Source: Lacticaseibacillus baoqingensis (GTDB taxonomy: Bacteria; Bacillota; Bacilli; Lactobacillales; Lactobacillaceae). From it: a DNA stretch of 64,000 bases. Shown here piece by piece: positions 1 to 10,812 of the stretch; within the stretch, counting starts at the first letter, position 1; each line of letters starts with the position of its first letter. The DNA lies in the NCBI RefSeq assembly GCF_003946165.1, contig NZ_RHOI01000011.1, positions 1 to 64,000 of the forward strand. Reading direction: 5' to 3'. The position numbers and the translations under genes were made by a program. The notes beneath the pieces are model-generated. The model had not been told where the DNA came from. It saw nothing but the letters and a program-made list of their open reading frames with translations, and searched no databases.

Positions 1-64
1 ATAACAAAAAATCCACTCCGAAGAGTGGACCTTTCAAAAGATAAAAACTATTAATCAACACCAT
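1..64. other. Non-coding junction, probable end of an inserted element
   Basis: These bases precede the surviving cse1 codons. They are A/T-rich, carry a short GC hairpin and have a stop (TAA, 2-4) in the cse1 frame, so they do not read as Cse1 protein. The simplest reading is the right end of an insertion sequence or a deletion joint that removed the front of cse1. The family cannot be named because the element lies outside the window. Confidence 0.5.
5..29 (-). terminator. Leftward intrinsic terminator
   Basis: TCCACTC (12-18) pairs with GAGTGGA (23-29) around a CGAA loop. Read on the minus strand, the stem is followed by a run of Ts. It would stop transcription running left out of this region. 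Confidence 0.6.
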
Positions 65-484
65 TTGACACAGAGCCAAAGAATCGAAGATACGATCAAG
101 ATGACCCAACAAGTCGCCAAAGATTATTGGATCTTTGTGAGCCAGCTGGTCAAGATCCGTAATCTGACCGGCAATGAGTTTGCTAATAGAGAACAAGCCA
201 AACTGTATGACCGCTTGAATGTGCCCTTTAAAGATTGGTTAGCTGGATTAACGGAACAAGATGACCGAGAAGCCAAGATCACTATTTGGAAGCAGACACT
301 GCTTCAGTTGGTGCGACGCAGTGCCCAAGAGTTGATGAACGAAGCGACTGGCCGTGATATCGTAGGTATTCCTTCCGAAAAAGGCACTGTGAATATTTTT
401 ACGGCGATGAACCGATTGAATCATGCGTTGATAGTTGATTTAGGATTAAAGCAGGGGGAAAAACATGAGGCCAAAAATTCGTAA
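65..484 (+). pseudogene. cse1: Cas8e/Cse1 C-terminal fragment (5'-truncated)
   Basis: About 140 residues remain of the Cascade large subunit, a protein usually of about 500-560 residues. What is left resembles the C-terminal helical bundle, with segments such as DYWIFVSQLVKI and RLNVPFKDWLAGL. The N-terminal domain, which recognises the PAM and contacts the crRNA handle, is missing. The frame opens from TTG at 65, but that codon is at the junction with unrelated sequence and is probably not a real start. The gene overlaps cse2 by 20 bases, as in intact I-E operons. Interference by Cascade-Cas3 should be lost unless an intact copy lies elsewhere. Confidence 0.85.
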
Positions 485-1043
485 TACGACTGCGCACATC
501 ATTCAAATTTTGTATGGAAATGGCAATATGGATAAGGCCGTATTGGCCGGACTCAGGCACTCGATCACGTTGATGAGTCCCCAAGCGCAAGTAGCGTGGC
601 CAGTGATCATGGCCAATCTGGCGGAAGGTGATTTGAGTCGCAACGGTGAACCGACGGCTGCTGAGACCGCAGTGTTTACGGCACTGAAATTATACGCGCG
701 CCATCAGCAAGGCAATCAAGGATTGGTTTATGGATCAGTCAAAGACGATGAAGGAATCTCGCTGATGGCAGCACTGGCGCAAATGAGCCACAAAAAAGGC
801 AATCAAACGCGCATTGACAATCGCGTCAATCAGTTGCTCAAAGTGACCAATATTAATAGCGTGATCAATGCGTTGTCACATTTGGTCGATATCGTCCAGA
901 CGTCGCAGCAGCCCATTGATTACGCACAGCTCGCTGAAGATCTGTACTGGTTTCAACAAAGCTATGAACAGGCCAATCGTGTCCGGCTGTTTTGGGGCCA
1001 AATCTATTATCGGCCAGTAAAAGCCCTTGAAGAGGAGAAATGA
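465..1043 (+). CDS. cse2: Cas11e/Cse2 small subunit
   Basis: This 192-residue protein is the right size and place for the small helical subunit of type I-E Cascade, two copies of which line the belly of the complex and hold the non-target strand. It starts at ATG 465 behind AGGGGG and overlaps the cse1 end. Its stop overlaps the ATGATC before cas7. The family assignment rests on operon position and on the NGNMDKAVLAGLRHS region, typical of Cse2. It is intact. Confidence 0.9.
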   Translation: MRPKIRNTTAHIIQILYGNGNMDKAVLAGLRHSITLMSPQAQVAWPVIMANLAEGDLSRNGEPTAAETAVFTALKLYARHQQGNQGLVYGSVKDDEGISLMAALAQMSHKKGNQTRIDNRVNQLLKVTNINSVINALSHLVDIVQTSQQPIDYAQLAEDLYWFQQSYEQANRVRLFWGQIYYRPVKALEEEK

Positions 1044-1045
1044 TC

Positions 1046-2116
1046 ATGACAAATTTATACGTTGATATTCATGTTTTGCAAACCGTACCTGCAGCAAACA
1101 TCAATCGTGATGACACTGGTGCCCCTAAAACCGCATTATACGGCGGTGTGACCCGTGCGCGCGTGTCTTCACAGAGTTGGAAGCATGCGATGCGACACAC
1201 TTTTATAACCGATCCAGCCATTCAAGCTGGACTGAGGACGAAATCAGCCGCCGAATTATTGGCCAAGGCGATAAAGGACCTGGCACCTGAGCAAACCGAT
1301 GAATCTGCTTGGGAAAAGGTACAGGCGATCTTTGAGACGGCGAAGATCAAATTAGATAAGGAGCATCAAACTGGCGCGCTATTGTTGATCAGCCATGGTC
1401 AATTGGAGAAGCTGGCAGAATATGCATTGGCCCATGAAGACTATGATAAAAAGGCAGTCAAGGCCGTGTTGAACGGTGATCAATCCTTAGACCTGGCTTT
1501 GTTTGGGCGCATGGTAGCCGATAACCCTGAATTGAATGTCGATGCTTCTGCGCAGGTGGCGCATGCGTTGTCGACGCATGAAATCGTGCCAGAATTTGAT
1601 TATTTCACGGCGATGGATGATTACGGACATGACGATAATGCCGGGGCGGCAATGTTAGGTTCGGTCGAGTTCAATTCGGCAACGTTATATCGCTATGCGA
1701 ATTTGAATATTGCGGAGTTAGTGCACAATGTTGGGACACCCACTGCAGTTGCTGGGGCGTTGGCGTATATCAAGAGTTTCTTGTTGTCGATGCCAACTGG
1801 CAAACAAAATACTTTTGCCAATAAGACTTTGCCAAGCTATGTCTTGGTCACTTTGCGCACAGACACACCGGTGAATTTAGTATCCGCGTTTGAACAACCG
1901 ATCAAATCAAAATCTGGTTATGTCGCCCCATCCGTGACCGCCTTAGAAAAAGAATATCAAGACGCCCAGCAGTTTGTTGCAGCGCCTTTGGCAACATTGG
2001 TTTTGAGCAAATTGACGAGTCATGTGGGCACTCAAGTTGCGGATCTGCAAACGTTGTTGGCCCAGGTGGAAGACCAACTGAAGCAGGTGGTGCCTGATGA
2101 AAACACTAACGATTAG
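1046..2116 (+). CDS. cas7: Cas7e/Cse4 backbone subunit
   Basis: The RAMP protein forms the six-copy crRNA-binding backbone of Cascade. The N-terminus NLYVDIHVLQTVPAANINRD is the Cas7e signature, followed by the KTALYGGVTRARVSSQSWKHA stretch. Length about 356 residues is normal. ATG 1046 is preferred over ATG 1040 because GAGGAG at 1032-1037 lies eight bases upstream. It is coupled to cse2 upstream and overlaps cas5 by 20 bases. No damage is seen. Confidence 0.95.
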   Translation: MTNLYVDIHVLQTVPAANINRDDTGAPKTALYGGVTRARVSSQSWKHAMRHTFITDPAIQAGLRTKSAAELLAKAIKDLAPEQTDESAWEKVQAIFETAKIKLDKEHQTGALLLISHGQLEKLAEYALAHEDYDKKAVKAVLNGDQSLDLALFGRMVADNPELNVDASAQVAHALSTHEIVPEFDYFTAMDDYGHDDNAGAAMLGSVEFNSATLYRYANLNIAELVHNVGTPTAVAGALAYIKSFLLSMPTGKQNTFANKTLPSYVLVTLRTDTPVNLVSAFEQPIKSKSGYVAPSVTALEKEYQDAQQFVAAPLATLVLSKLTSHVGTQVADLQTLLAQVEDQLKQVVPDENTND

Positions 2117-2804
2117 ACTAAGCGCACCATTGCAGGCATATGGAGATCAAGCTAGCTTTGCACGCCGCACAACGAACCCTTATCCGACAAAAAGCGCGAT
2201 CATTGGAATGATCGCGGCCGCATTTGGATATCGGCGAACGGATCCAAGGATCCAAGCATTAAACCAACTTGCTTTTGCCGTGCGAGTGGATCAACCCGGA
2301 AGCGTGCTGTCAGAGTTTCAGACGGTGGAATGGAAACCTAATACGCGCAAGATCACGTATCGTGATTATTTGCAAGACGCGGTGTTTGTCGCTGCAATCG
2401 GTGGTGACACCGCAGAAATCGAGCAGATCGCAGCGGCGTTGAAAAAACCGCAGTTTCAACTATATCTTGGTAGGCGTGCCGCAGTTCCAGCCGTTGTCTT
2501 GAAGATGCAGCAATTCGCAGACACGGATCCCGTGACAGTATTGCAACAATTAGAGTGGCAAGCAAGTTTGTGGTTTCAACAGCGACATCGTAAACAAGCC
2601 ACTTATTCCGCAGAGCTTTATGCAGATCATCAACTGATTCCAGCCAAAGGGACGCAACTGGTCAAAGATCGCGTATTATCGTTTGATCAACGTGCTCGTC
2701 AGCATGGTTTCCGGGCGATCGCTCAAACGCGCGTGACGCTGGCAAATGCGCAATATCGAGCACCTGAGGTTGGGACAGATCATGATGCATGGACAGCAAT
2801 TTAA
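2097..2804 (+). CDS. cas5: Cas5e Cascade subunit
   Basis: This 235-residue RAMP protein caps the 5' handle of the crRNA in Cascade. The start KTLTIRLSAPLQAYGDQASF, followed by RRTTNPYPTKSAIIGMIAAA, is the Cas5 N-terminal signature. It starts inside the end of cas7 (ATG 2097), and the gap to cas6e is 12 bases with a strong GGGGGG ribosome site. It appears intact. Confidence 0.95.
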   Translation: MKTLTIRLSAPLQAYGDQASFARRTTNPYPTKSAIIGMIAAAFGYRRTDPRIQALNQLAFAVRVDQPGSVLSEFQTVEWKPNTRKITYRDYLQDAVFVAAIGGDTAEIEQIAAALKKPQFQLYLGRRAAVPAVVLKMQQFADTDPVTVLQQLEWQASLWFQQRHRKQATYSAELYADHQLIPAKGTQLVKDRVLSFDQRARQHGFRAIAQTRVTLANAQYRAPEVGTDHDAWTAI

Positions 2805-2816
2805 GGGGGGAAGCTG

Positions 2817-5319
<2,503 letters not shown>

Positions 5320-5339
5320 TTTGACGGGATTTGTTTAGT

Positions 5340-8099
5340 GTATTCCCCGCACACGCGGGGGTGATCCTCTGTTGCTCCAGTAGCTAGTGAGGAGGCAAAA
5401 GTATTCCCCGCACACGCGGGGGTGATCCTATCAGAGCGTAATGGATCTAAGGCAATCTTTTGTATTCCCCGCACACGCGGGGGTGATCCCAGCCAACTGC
5501 CCGCGCTCACGCCCACCCCTATGTATTCCCCGCACACGCGGGGGTGATCCTAGGTGACATGGCCAATTTTGCTCTTTAGGAACGTATTCCCCGCACACGC
5601 GGGGGTGATCCCCAATATCTTGGCAAAAACTTCATCACGAAGTTGTATTCCCCGCACACGCGGGGGTGATCCTACCCCGTTATTTGCGCTCTGCTCGGTT
5701 TTAAAGTATTCCCCGCACACGCGGGGGTGATCCTGAGAAAACTATATCTTGGCAACGGCGATAAGCGTATTCCCCGCACACGCGGGGGTGATCCCTAAGG
5801 CAGATGTTCGCAAGTCCAAAGCTGAGGGTATTCCCCGCACACGCGGGGGTGATCCTATAGCAATCGCGTCTCAATCAAGAGCGTGTTCGTATTCCCCGCA
5901 CACGCGGGGGTGATCCTTTCCGTTGCGAAAATCATTAATTATATGGTTAGTATTCCCCGCACACGCGGGGGTGATCCATAACGTGATTAAGGTAGCCACC
6001 TTCAACCGTTGGTATTCCCCGCACACGCGGGGGTGATCCTCCGATCGTGGATGAGTTGCGTTTGAAGATGAAGTATTCCCCGCACACGCGGGGGTGATCC
6101 CAATTTTGCAATTCCTGAACTCGATCTCAACTGGTATTCCCCGCACACGCGGGGGTGATCCTTCGTCGTAGTCGGGATCATCTTCCATGATGTCGTATTC
6201 CCCGCACACGCGGGGGTGATCCTAAAATAGCCGGCACACAGGCCAACCAAAATTGGTATTCCCCGCACACGCGGGGGTGATCCAAGTGTCCATACAGAAC
6301 TTCCCGCCAGCTTGAGGTATTCCCCGCACACGCGGGGGTGATCCCGGTGTTTCCAGAATTGGAAGTTATGTCGGCACGTATTCCCCGCACACGCGGGGGT
6401 GATCCTCAAACGTCTGCACCAAAGCCAACCTCCTTTAAGTATTCCCCGCACACGCGGGGGTGATCCCGGTGGCGGCAGTCTTCGGTTACAACTGGGACTG
6501 TATTCCCCGCACACGCGGGGGTGATCCCCAGCCAAACAAAGCCCCACCGCCCAACTCTACGTATTCCCCGCACACGCGGGGGTGATCCTGACCAGATAGC
6601 GATCAGAGCTTATGAACACTGGTATTCCCCGCACACGCGGGGGTGATCCCCAGTTTCGATGTGGCGGTTACACAGCATGTAAGTATTCCCCGCACACGCG
6701 GGGGTGATCCTAGGTGACATGACCAATTTTGCTCTTTAGGAACGTATTCCCCGCACACGCGGGGGTGATCCTTCATCAAATCAAAATGAGGGTTGTCTTC
6801 GATCGTATTCCCCGCACACGCGGGGGTGATCCTATGCGATCAACTCAGCCCAAGAAACGTTATATGTATTCCCCGCACACGCGGGGGTGATCCCGTGCTG
6901 GTTGGCTCGGCGTTGTGTGTGATGATGTATTCCCCGCACACGCGGGGGTGATCCCCCATTACATATTCCTGATCAGTACCAGAAGCTGTATTCCCCGCAC
7001 ACGCGGGGGTGATCCTTAGATTATCGCTCTTTTCAACTTTACGGTTGGGTATTCCCCGCACACGCGGGGGTGATCCTTTCTTTTGCTGGGCATTTTGCGA
7101 GCCAACATTGTATTCCCCGCACACGCGGGGGTGATCCTTCGGTAGCCGGTTATGCCAAGCTGGTTAGTCGGTATTCCCCGCACACGCGGGGGTGATCCCA
7201 AATGTTTACAATATGGATTTATTTCATAGGCGTATTCCCCGCACACGCGGGGGTGATCCCCGTCATTCATCATCATCCCTTTCCCTGAAGCCGTATTCCC
7301 CGCACACGCGGGGGTGATCCTAGCTAAGGGCTTCTGGCTCAGTGATTTTGTCCGTATTCCCCGCACACGCGGGGGTGATCCTGCCCCGTTAAGCAGCGGA
7401 TCGTATTCGATCGCGTATTCCCCGCACACGCGGGGGTGATCCCGGAAACCGTTTGTCCCCGTTTTCATCCTCATTGTATTCCCCGCACACGCGGGGGTGA
7501 TCCCCCGACTTTGACGGCATCTTGGGCTGAATACCAGTATTCCCCGCACACGCGGGGGTGATCCTACAACAAGAACAAAGCGGCATATATTGACCAGGTA
7601 TTCCCCGCACACGCGGGGGTGATCCCTAGACAAGCGAGACAGGGATACGGTAGCGCGTGTATTCCCCGCACACGCGGGGGTGATCCCTATAAAAAAAAGA
7701 GGTCTTTACCATGCTGGAAAAGTATTCCCCGCACACGCGGGGGTGATCCTAGGCAAGATATACGCAGTGGCAAACTTATCAGGTATTCCCCGCACACGCG
7801 GGGGTGATCCTCAAACCGGGCCGCGGCCGCCCGTGCGATTATGGTATTCCCCGCACACGCGGGGGTGATCCTAGTCATGATTGTATTCTCCTTAAAGGTA
7901 TAGGGTATTCCCCGCACACGCGGGGGTGATCCCGTTTGTGCGAATAATCGTGCAATCGCATCGCGGTATTCCCCGCACACGCGGGGGTGATCCTACACGA
8001 TTAGACGTGCGCACTGGTCAAAAGCTGTATTCCCCGCACACGCGGGGGTGATCCTAGGCCAATATTCATCTCCCAGGCACCATGGCCGTATTCCCCGCA
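5340..8099 (+). CRISPR. Main type I-E CRISPR array, 45 full repeats plus one truncated
   Basis: Repeats are 28 bases, starting GTATTCCCC and ending GTGATCC, with a CCCCGC/GCGGGG stem. I located starts at 5340, 5401, 5462 and onward to 8027, with almost every period 61. Spacers are 33 bases except spacer 11 (34) and spacer 39 (35). Nearly all spacers begin with T or C. The 46th repeat (8088) is cut after GTATTCCCCGCA by the inserted element. Orientation follows cas and the Cas6e hairpin, so the leader end is on the left. Short minus-strand reading frames rich in PRVCGEY or PACAGNT here are repeat translations, not genes. Confidence 0.99.
8091..8099. repeat. Left attachment core (attL) in truncated repeat
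   Basis: TTCCCCGCA is shared with 10512-10520. To its left is CRISPR repeat sequence; to its right unrelated element DNA begins (AATACGTGG). Confidence 0.8.
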
Positions 8100-8129
8100 A
8101 ATACGTGGAACGTCTGTCTGCATCTCCAT

Positions 8130-8154
8130 AAAAGCCTATTATGGCGGGGCTTTT
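8130..8154 (-). terminator. Terminator downstream of the remnant integrase
   Basis: AAAAGCC (8130-8136) pairs with GGCTTTT (8148-8154). The A and T ends make it usable in both directions. It lies past the integrase stop and may also stop array transcripts reading in. Confidence 0.5.
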
Positions 8155-8208
8155 AACGTGCCGCTGATTTTATACGCCATCTTGCGACCAGATAATGACC
8201 CAGATGGT

Positions 8209-9387
8209 TTACTTAAATAATTTAGAATATACTTCCTCAGCTTCCGACTGGCCTTCATGTGTTGGGTGAATGTAAATGCGTGTTGTGGTATCAATGCTAG
8301 AGTGCCCAAGAATGGCAGCAATACTGGTTACGTCCACCTCTGCTTGGGCAAGAAGGGTTGCCTTTGTGTGTCTTAATCCGTGTAAGCTTATTTGCCTTAA
8401 ATCAGATTTATCGGCTAGTGCTTTCATCCATTCCCATGGGGTGCTCAGCGATAAATGACCGTCGGCAGCTTGGCCGGTGAACAACCATTGATTGGAAGAT
8501 ATTTCACGTCCTTCTGCAAGCAGATCGCGAGCTTGAGTGACACACCATTGAGCAAGCATCTTAGTAACGTCTGGGCTTAAAACGATTGTGCGAGAACTGG
8601 TTTCCGTTTTGGTGTCTCCGACAACTTCACCGTCCGCTGTATCTTGTATAGCACGTTTGATATGAAGCAGACTACGGTTAAAGTCAACGTCACACCACTT
8701 TAATCCAACAACCTCGCCTCTACGCATTCCCGTTGCTAGAACCAGGGTAAGCAGCACTCTACGGCGTTCCCATGTTTCTGGGCACTTACTTGCTTTGCTA
8801 TTAAGAACAGCAATGAAATGCTGGGCTTCTTTAAGCGTATAGCGCTTATCCTTAGTGACAGCATACGTGCGCTTACCTCTGGGAAGCTTTGCTGCCAAGC
8901 ATGGGTTTACTTGCACCCAACCCATAATGACGGCATAATCCATAATCATGGTTAATACTCCTTTGGGCGTTCTGCCAGTCACTGTTAGTGAGTTGATCCA
9001 TTCTTGCACATCCATTGGTGTGATAGCGCCCACAAAGTAGCCGCCAAGATGAGGCTTGATGTTGTTATTGTATGCTGACTTGTATTCTCGCATAGTGGTT
9101 GGCCTAATCTCACTGGCGTGTGTTTTAATCCATTTGTTGTATGCTTCATCAATGGTAAACTTGTGCGAATCATGGCGTTCACTATGCTTGAACTTATAAA
9201 GCGCGTCGTCAAATGCGTTTTTAGCGTCAGCCTGTTTCAAATAACCACGTAGGGTAGTGTACTTTGGAATGCCAGTTTTTGGGTCTTCACCCAGGTATCC
9301 CTTTACTAGCCAGCGTACTTCTGGCTTTTTTAGGTTCCCTTTAGCATCCTTCTTTGGTTTCAATTCATATTTTTTGTAAGTTGGCAT
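8209..9387 (-). CDS. int: Tyrosine recombinase (phage integrase)
   Basis: About 392 residues. An N-terminal SAM-like arm-binding region (TIDEAYNKWIKTHASE) precedes the catalytic domain with ATGMRRGEV (first Arg), LHGLRHTKATLL (His-x-x-Arg) and LGHSSIDTTTRIYIHPT (Tyr nucleophile). The start is the ATG at 9387 (MPTYKKYE), which has AGGAAGG at the right distance; an upstream ATG at 9411 lacks this. Its 3' end faces the left core, 110 bases away. The intact catalytic residues suggest it could still be active. The unusual point is its apparent target, a CRISPR repeat. Confidence 0.93.
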   Translation of the reverse strand: MPTYKKYELKPKKDAKGNLKKPEVRWLVKGYLGEDPKTGIPKYTTLRGYLKQADAKNAFDDALYKFKHSERHDSHKFTIDEAYNKWIKTHASEIRPTTMREYKSAYNNNIKPHLGGYFVGAITPMDVQEWINSLTVTGRTPKGVLTMIMDYAVIMGWVQVNPCLAAKLPRGKRTYAVTKDKRYTLKEAQHFIAVLNSKASKCPETWERRRVLLTLVLATGMRRGEVVGLKWCDVDFNRSLLHIKRAIQDTADGEVVGDTKTETSSRTIVLSPDVTKMLAQWCVTQARDLLAEGREISSNQWLFTGQAADGHLSLSTPWEWMKALADKSDLRQISLHGLRHTKATLLAQAEVDVTSIAAILGHSSIDTTTRIYIHPTHEGQSEAEEVYSKLFK

Positions 9388-9429
9388 TATTAATATCCTT
9401 CCTGCTCTCACACACGGAGAATATAACGC

Positions 9430-9545
9430 TTGGGCACCACCTCCTTTGATGGTATAATCTCATTGCATGCAAAGGGCCTTATCTCCCAGCGCAATGCGTG
9501 GCTACGTCTACCCATGCTGTCCAAGGCGATAGGGCAGGCGTTTTT
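9430..9545 (+). ncRNA. Candidate small RNA opposite the integrase leader
   Basis: A good promoter, TTGGGC (9430-9435), 17 bases, TATAAT (9453-9458), fires rightward against the minus-strand genes. Downstream is no long reading frame. GCCTTATC near 9477 can pair with GATAGGGC near 9528, followed by CGTTTTT, a terminator-like end. The transcript would be about 80 bases. It may be an antisense RNA, perhaps left from a type I toxin-antitoxin pair, but I see no toxin peptide. Confidence 0.4.
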
Positions 9546-9550
9546 ATGTT

Positions 9551-10027
9551 TTATCGGACACCGACGTCCTTTTGATACTGTATAGATACTTTCTTTAATT
9601 GCTTTCCTAGCTTACTATTGTTTGGCGCGTTAAAGAACTTTTCAGGCACGGACTCTACAGCATATTCGGAAACTATATGGGCAACAGCGCCCTTCATCTG
9701 TGATACGTCCTTACTTTTTAGTGCGCCGGTAGTAATTAGAGTTGAAGCGTCATACTTGCCCGCGTAGCTTGCGGGTTCATTGTCTTTACATGTTTTTTGA
9801 AGTTTTTTTACAGCTGCCGCCGCAGATTTGTAGTTCTTTAATGAATCATCCTTCTTGTATGTGCCCAAGGCTTTGATGGCAGCTTTCCCGTCTGGAAGCG
9901 CTAAGTTAAGCTTCTTAGCAGCGGCATCCCCAATATTGACGCCAGCATAATTACTACTAATTTTCTGGCCGCAAGCAGTTAGAAGTAAGGCTAGAGCAAG
10001 CGTAAAGGTAGCTAGTATCTTTTTCAT
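9551..10027 (-). CDS. Small lipoprotein of the phage remnant
   Basis: 158 residues with a lipoprotein signal peptide: KK, hydrophobic core, lipobox LTAC (Cys about residue 19). The mature part is lysine-rich and mostly helical, with no domain I recognise. In lactic acid bacterial phages, lipoproteins between integrase and repressor often block DNA injection by related phages (superinfection exclusion, as with Ltp); that is an inference from position only. It has a good GGGAGG ribosome site. A small stem-loop (10041-10062) separates it from the upstream gene. Confidence 0.7.
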   Translation of the reverse strand: MKKILATFTLALALLLTACGQKISSNYAGVNIGDAAAKKLNLALPDGKAAIKALGTYKKDDSLKNYKSAAAAVKKLQKTCKDNEPASYAGKYDASTLITTGALKSKDVSQMKGAVAHIVSEYAVESVPEKFFNAPNNSKLGKQLKKVSIQYQKDVGVR

Positions 10028-10060
10028 TTGAATTCCTCCCAGGGTGTCTCAATAGACGCC

Positions 10061-10480
10061 CTATTTTGCGTTGTAAAATCCTTTAATGGCACCAGAACAA
10101 ATATCGCGCATATTGGGGCTTATTGCAAAAAATGACATGAATTCGTCAACCCTGGCAAGGCTGGGATCAACGTTTTCAAAGTACATAGGTACTAACAAAC
10201 ATATTGCGCCACTATTTGCGTCACCTTCGATACCGGTTTTAGATGGGGTGAAATACAAGAGGTTGCTGTCTCCATTTAGGATATGCGTGATTTCATGGGC
10301 AAGCTGGAAGGGCAGTTGCCTAGGAATATGCCAATTTAAATTGATAAGTATCCGCCTAGTTTTTGAATCAGCAGTACATGGTGTATTGGGAGACAACCGG
10401 TCTTCAAAGCCAACCTCAATGTCATAGATGGCAGCGTAGTCTAGTAAGCGGGAAAAGATTTCATCAATCATGTTTCCCAC
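10061..10480 (-). CDS. ImmA/IrrE-family metallopeptidase
   Basis: 139 residues with the zinc site HEITH in QLAHEITHILNG, the signature of the COG2856 group that cleaves phage or ICE repressors (ImmA of ICEBs1). It starts at ATG 10480 behind GAGGTGGG. The partner repressor that normally sits just upstream is missing; only ~30 bases separate its ribosome site from the right attachment core. It is therefore an orphan left by deletion and may lack a promoter. Confidence 0.8.
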   Translation of the reverse strand: MGNMIDEIFSRLLDYAAIYDIEVGFEDRLSPNTPCTADSKTRRILINLNWHIPRQLPFQLAHEITHILNGDSNLLYFTPSKTGIEGDANSGAICLLVPMYFENVDPSLARVDEFMSFFAISPNMRDICSGAIKGFYNAK

Positions 10481-10508
10481 CTCGCAAAAAGCGACGGATT
10501 ATCTCCAA

Positions 10509-10658
10509 GTCTTCCCCGCACACGCGGGGGTGATCCCGCCAAGCGAGAATTTACGCAGTCTGAAATTAAGTATTCCCCGCACACGCGGGGGTGATCCTAA
10601 CCGAAATTGCCGGATTTTAAACTGTGAAAAGTATCCCCCGCACACGCGGGGGTGACCT
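10509..10658 (+). CRISPR. Distal piece of the split CRISPR array
   Basis: Three repeats (10509, 10570, 10631) and two 33-base spacers have the same sequence and orientation as the main array. The first differs at one base (GTCTT for GTATT) because its first bases belong to the inserted element. The last is degenerate (GTATCCCCC at the start, GTGACCT at the end), as expected for the trailer end. With the insertion removed, the original array had 48 repeats and 47 spacers. Confidence 0.95.
10512..10520. repeat. Right attachment core (attR) in first distal repeat
   Basis: TTCCCCGCA matches the left core. To its right the CRISPR repeat resumes exactly (CACGCGGGGG). To its left is element DNA (TCCAAGTC). 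Confidence 0.8.
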
Positions 10659-10699
10659 CAAAACAAGGAGCGCTCGATCAATCCGGTTAGACTTTTCTT

Positions 10700-10727
10700 C
10701 CGCGTGAAAAACTTCACGCGGTTTTTT
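10700..10727 (+). terminator. Terminator after the CRISPR array
   Basis: CCGCGTGAA (10700-10708) pairs with TTCACGCGG (10713-10721), followed by TTTTTT. It ends pre-crRNA transcription before pncB. Confidence 0.85.
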
Positions 10728-10754
10728 GCTATCGCAAGCGCAACGCGGTAAAAT
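10726..10754 (+). promoter_or_regulatory. Promoter of pncB
   Basis: TTGCTA (10726-10731), 17 bases, TAAAAT (10749-10754). It overlaps the end of the preceding terminator. Confidence 0.55.
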
Positions 10755-10812
10755 GTATCCAACAATCTTGTCACCCATAGCGCTAATGGTAGCGCAGACG
10801 AAAGGTACGGTT

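Larger units (their letters stand above)
8091..10520. mobile_element. Phage-like remnant integrated inside a CRISPR repeat
   Basis: The 2.4-kb segment is bounded by direct repeats TTCCCCGCA (8091-8099 and 10512-10520). Joining the flanks across one copy gives a perfect CRISPR repeat with normal 33-base spacers on both sides. It encodes a tyrosine integrase next to the left boundary, a lipoprotein and an ImmA-like protein, all on the minus strand, the order seen in lysogeny modules of lactobacillus phages. Repressor, replication and structural genes are absent, so it is a deletion remnant or a very small satellite. Confidence 0.85.

Noticed and set aside
5856-5888. Spacer 9 resembling the tape measure gene near 55074 (peptide AIASQ)
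   Set aside because: Only about five residues agree and the DNA diverges right after; chance level.
5978-6011. Spacer 11 resembling the lysin at about 62656 (peptide EGGYL)
   Set aside because: Twelve of fifteen bases agree in a short stretch only; not enough to call a protospacer.
6650-6682. Spacer 22 resembling the baseplate gene near 60585 (peptide FDVA)
   Set aside because: The match is limited to about ten bases.
9415-9520. A 35-codon minus-strand frame beginning MGRRSHALRW upstream of the integrase
   Set aside because: No ribosome site and no hydrophobic toxin-like span; more likely overlaps the candidate small RNA.
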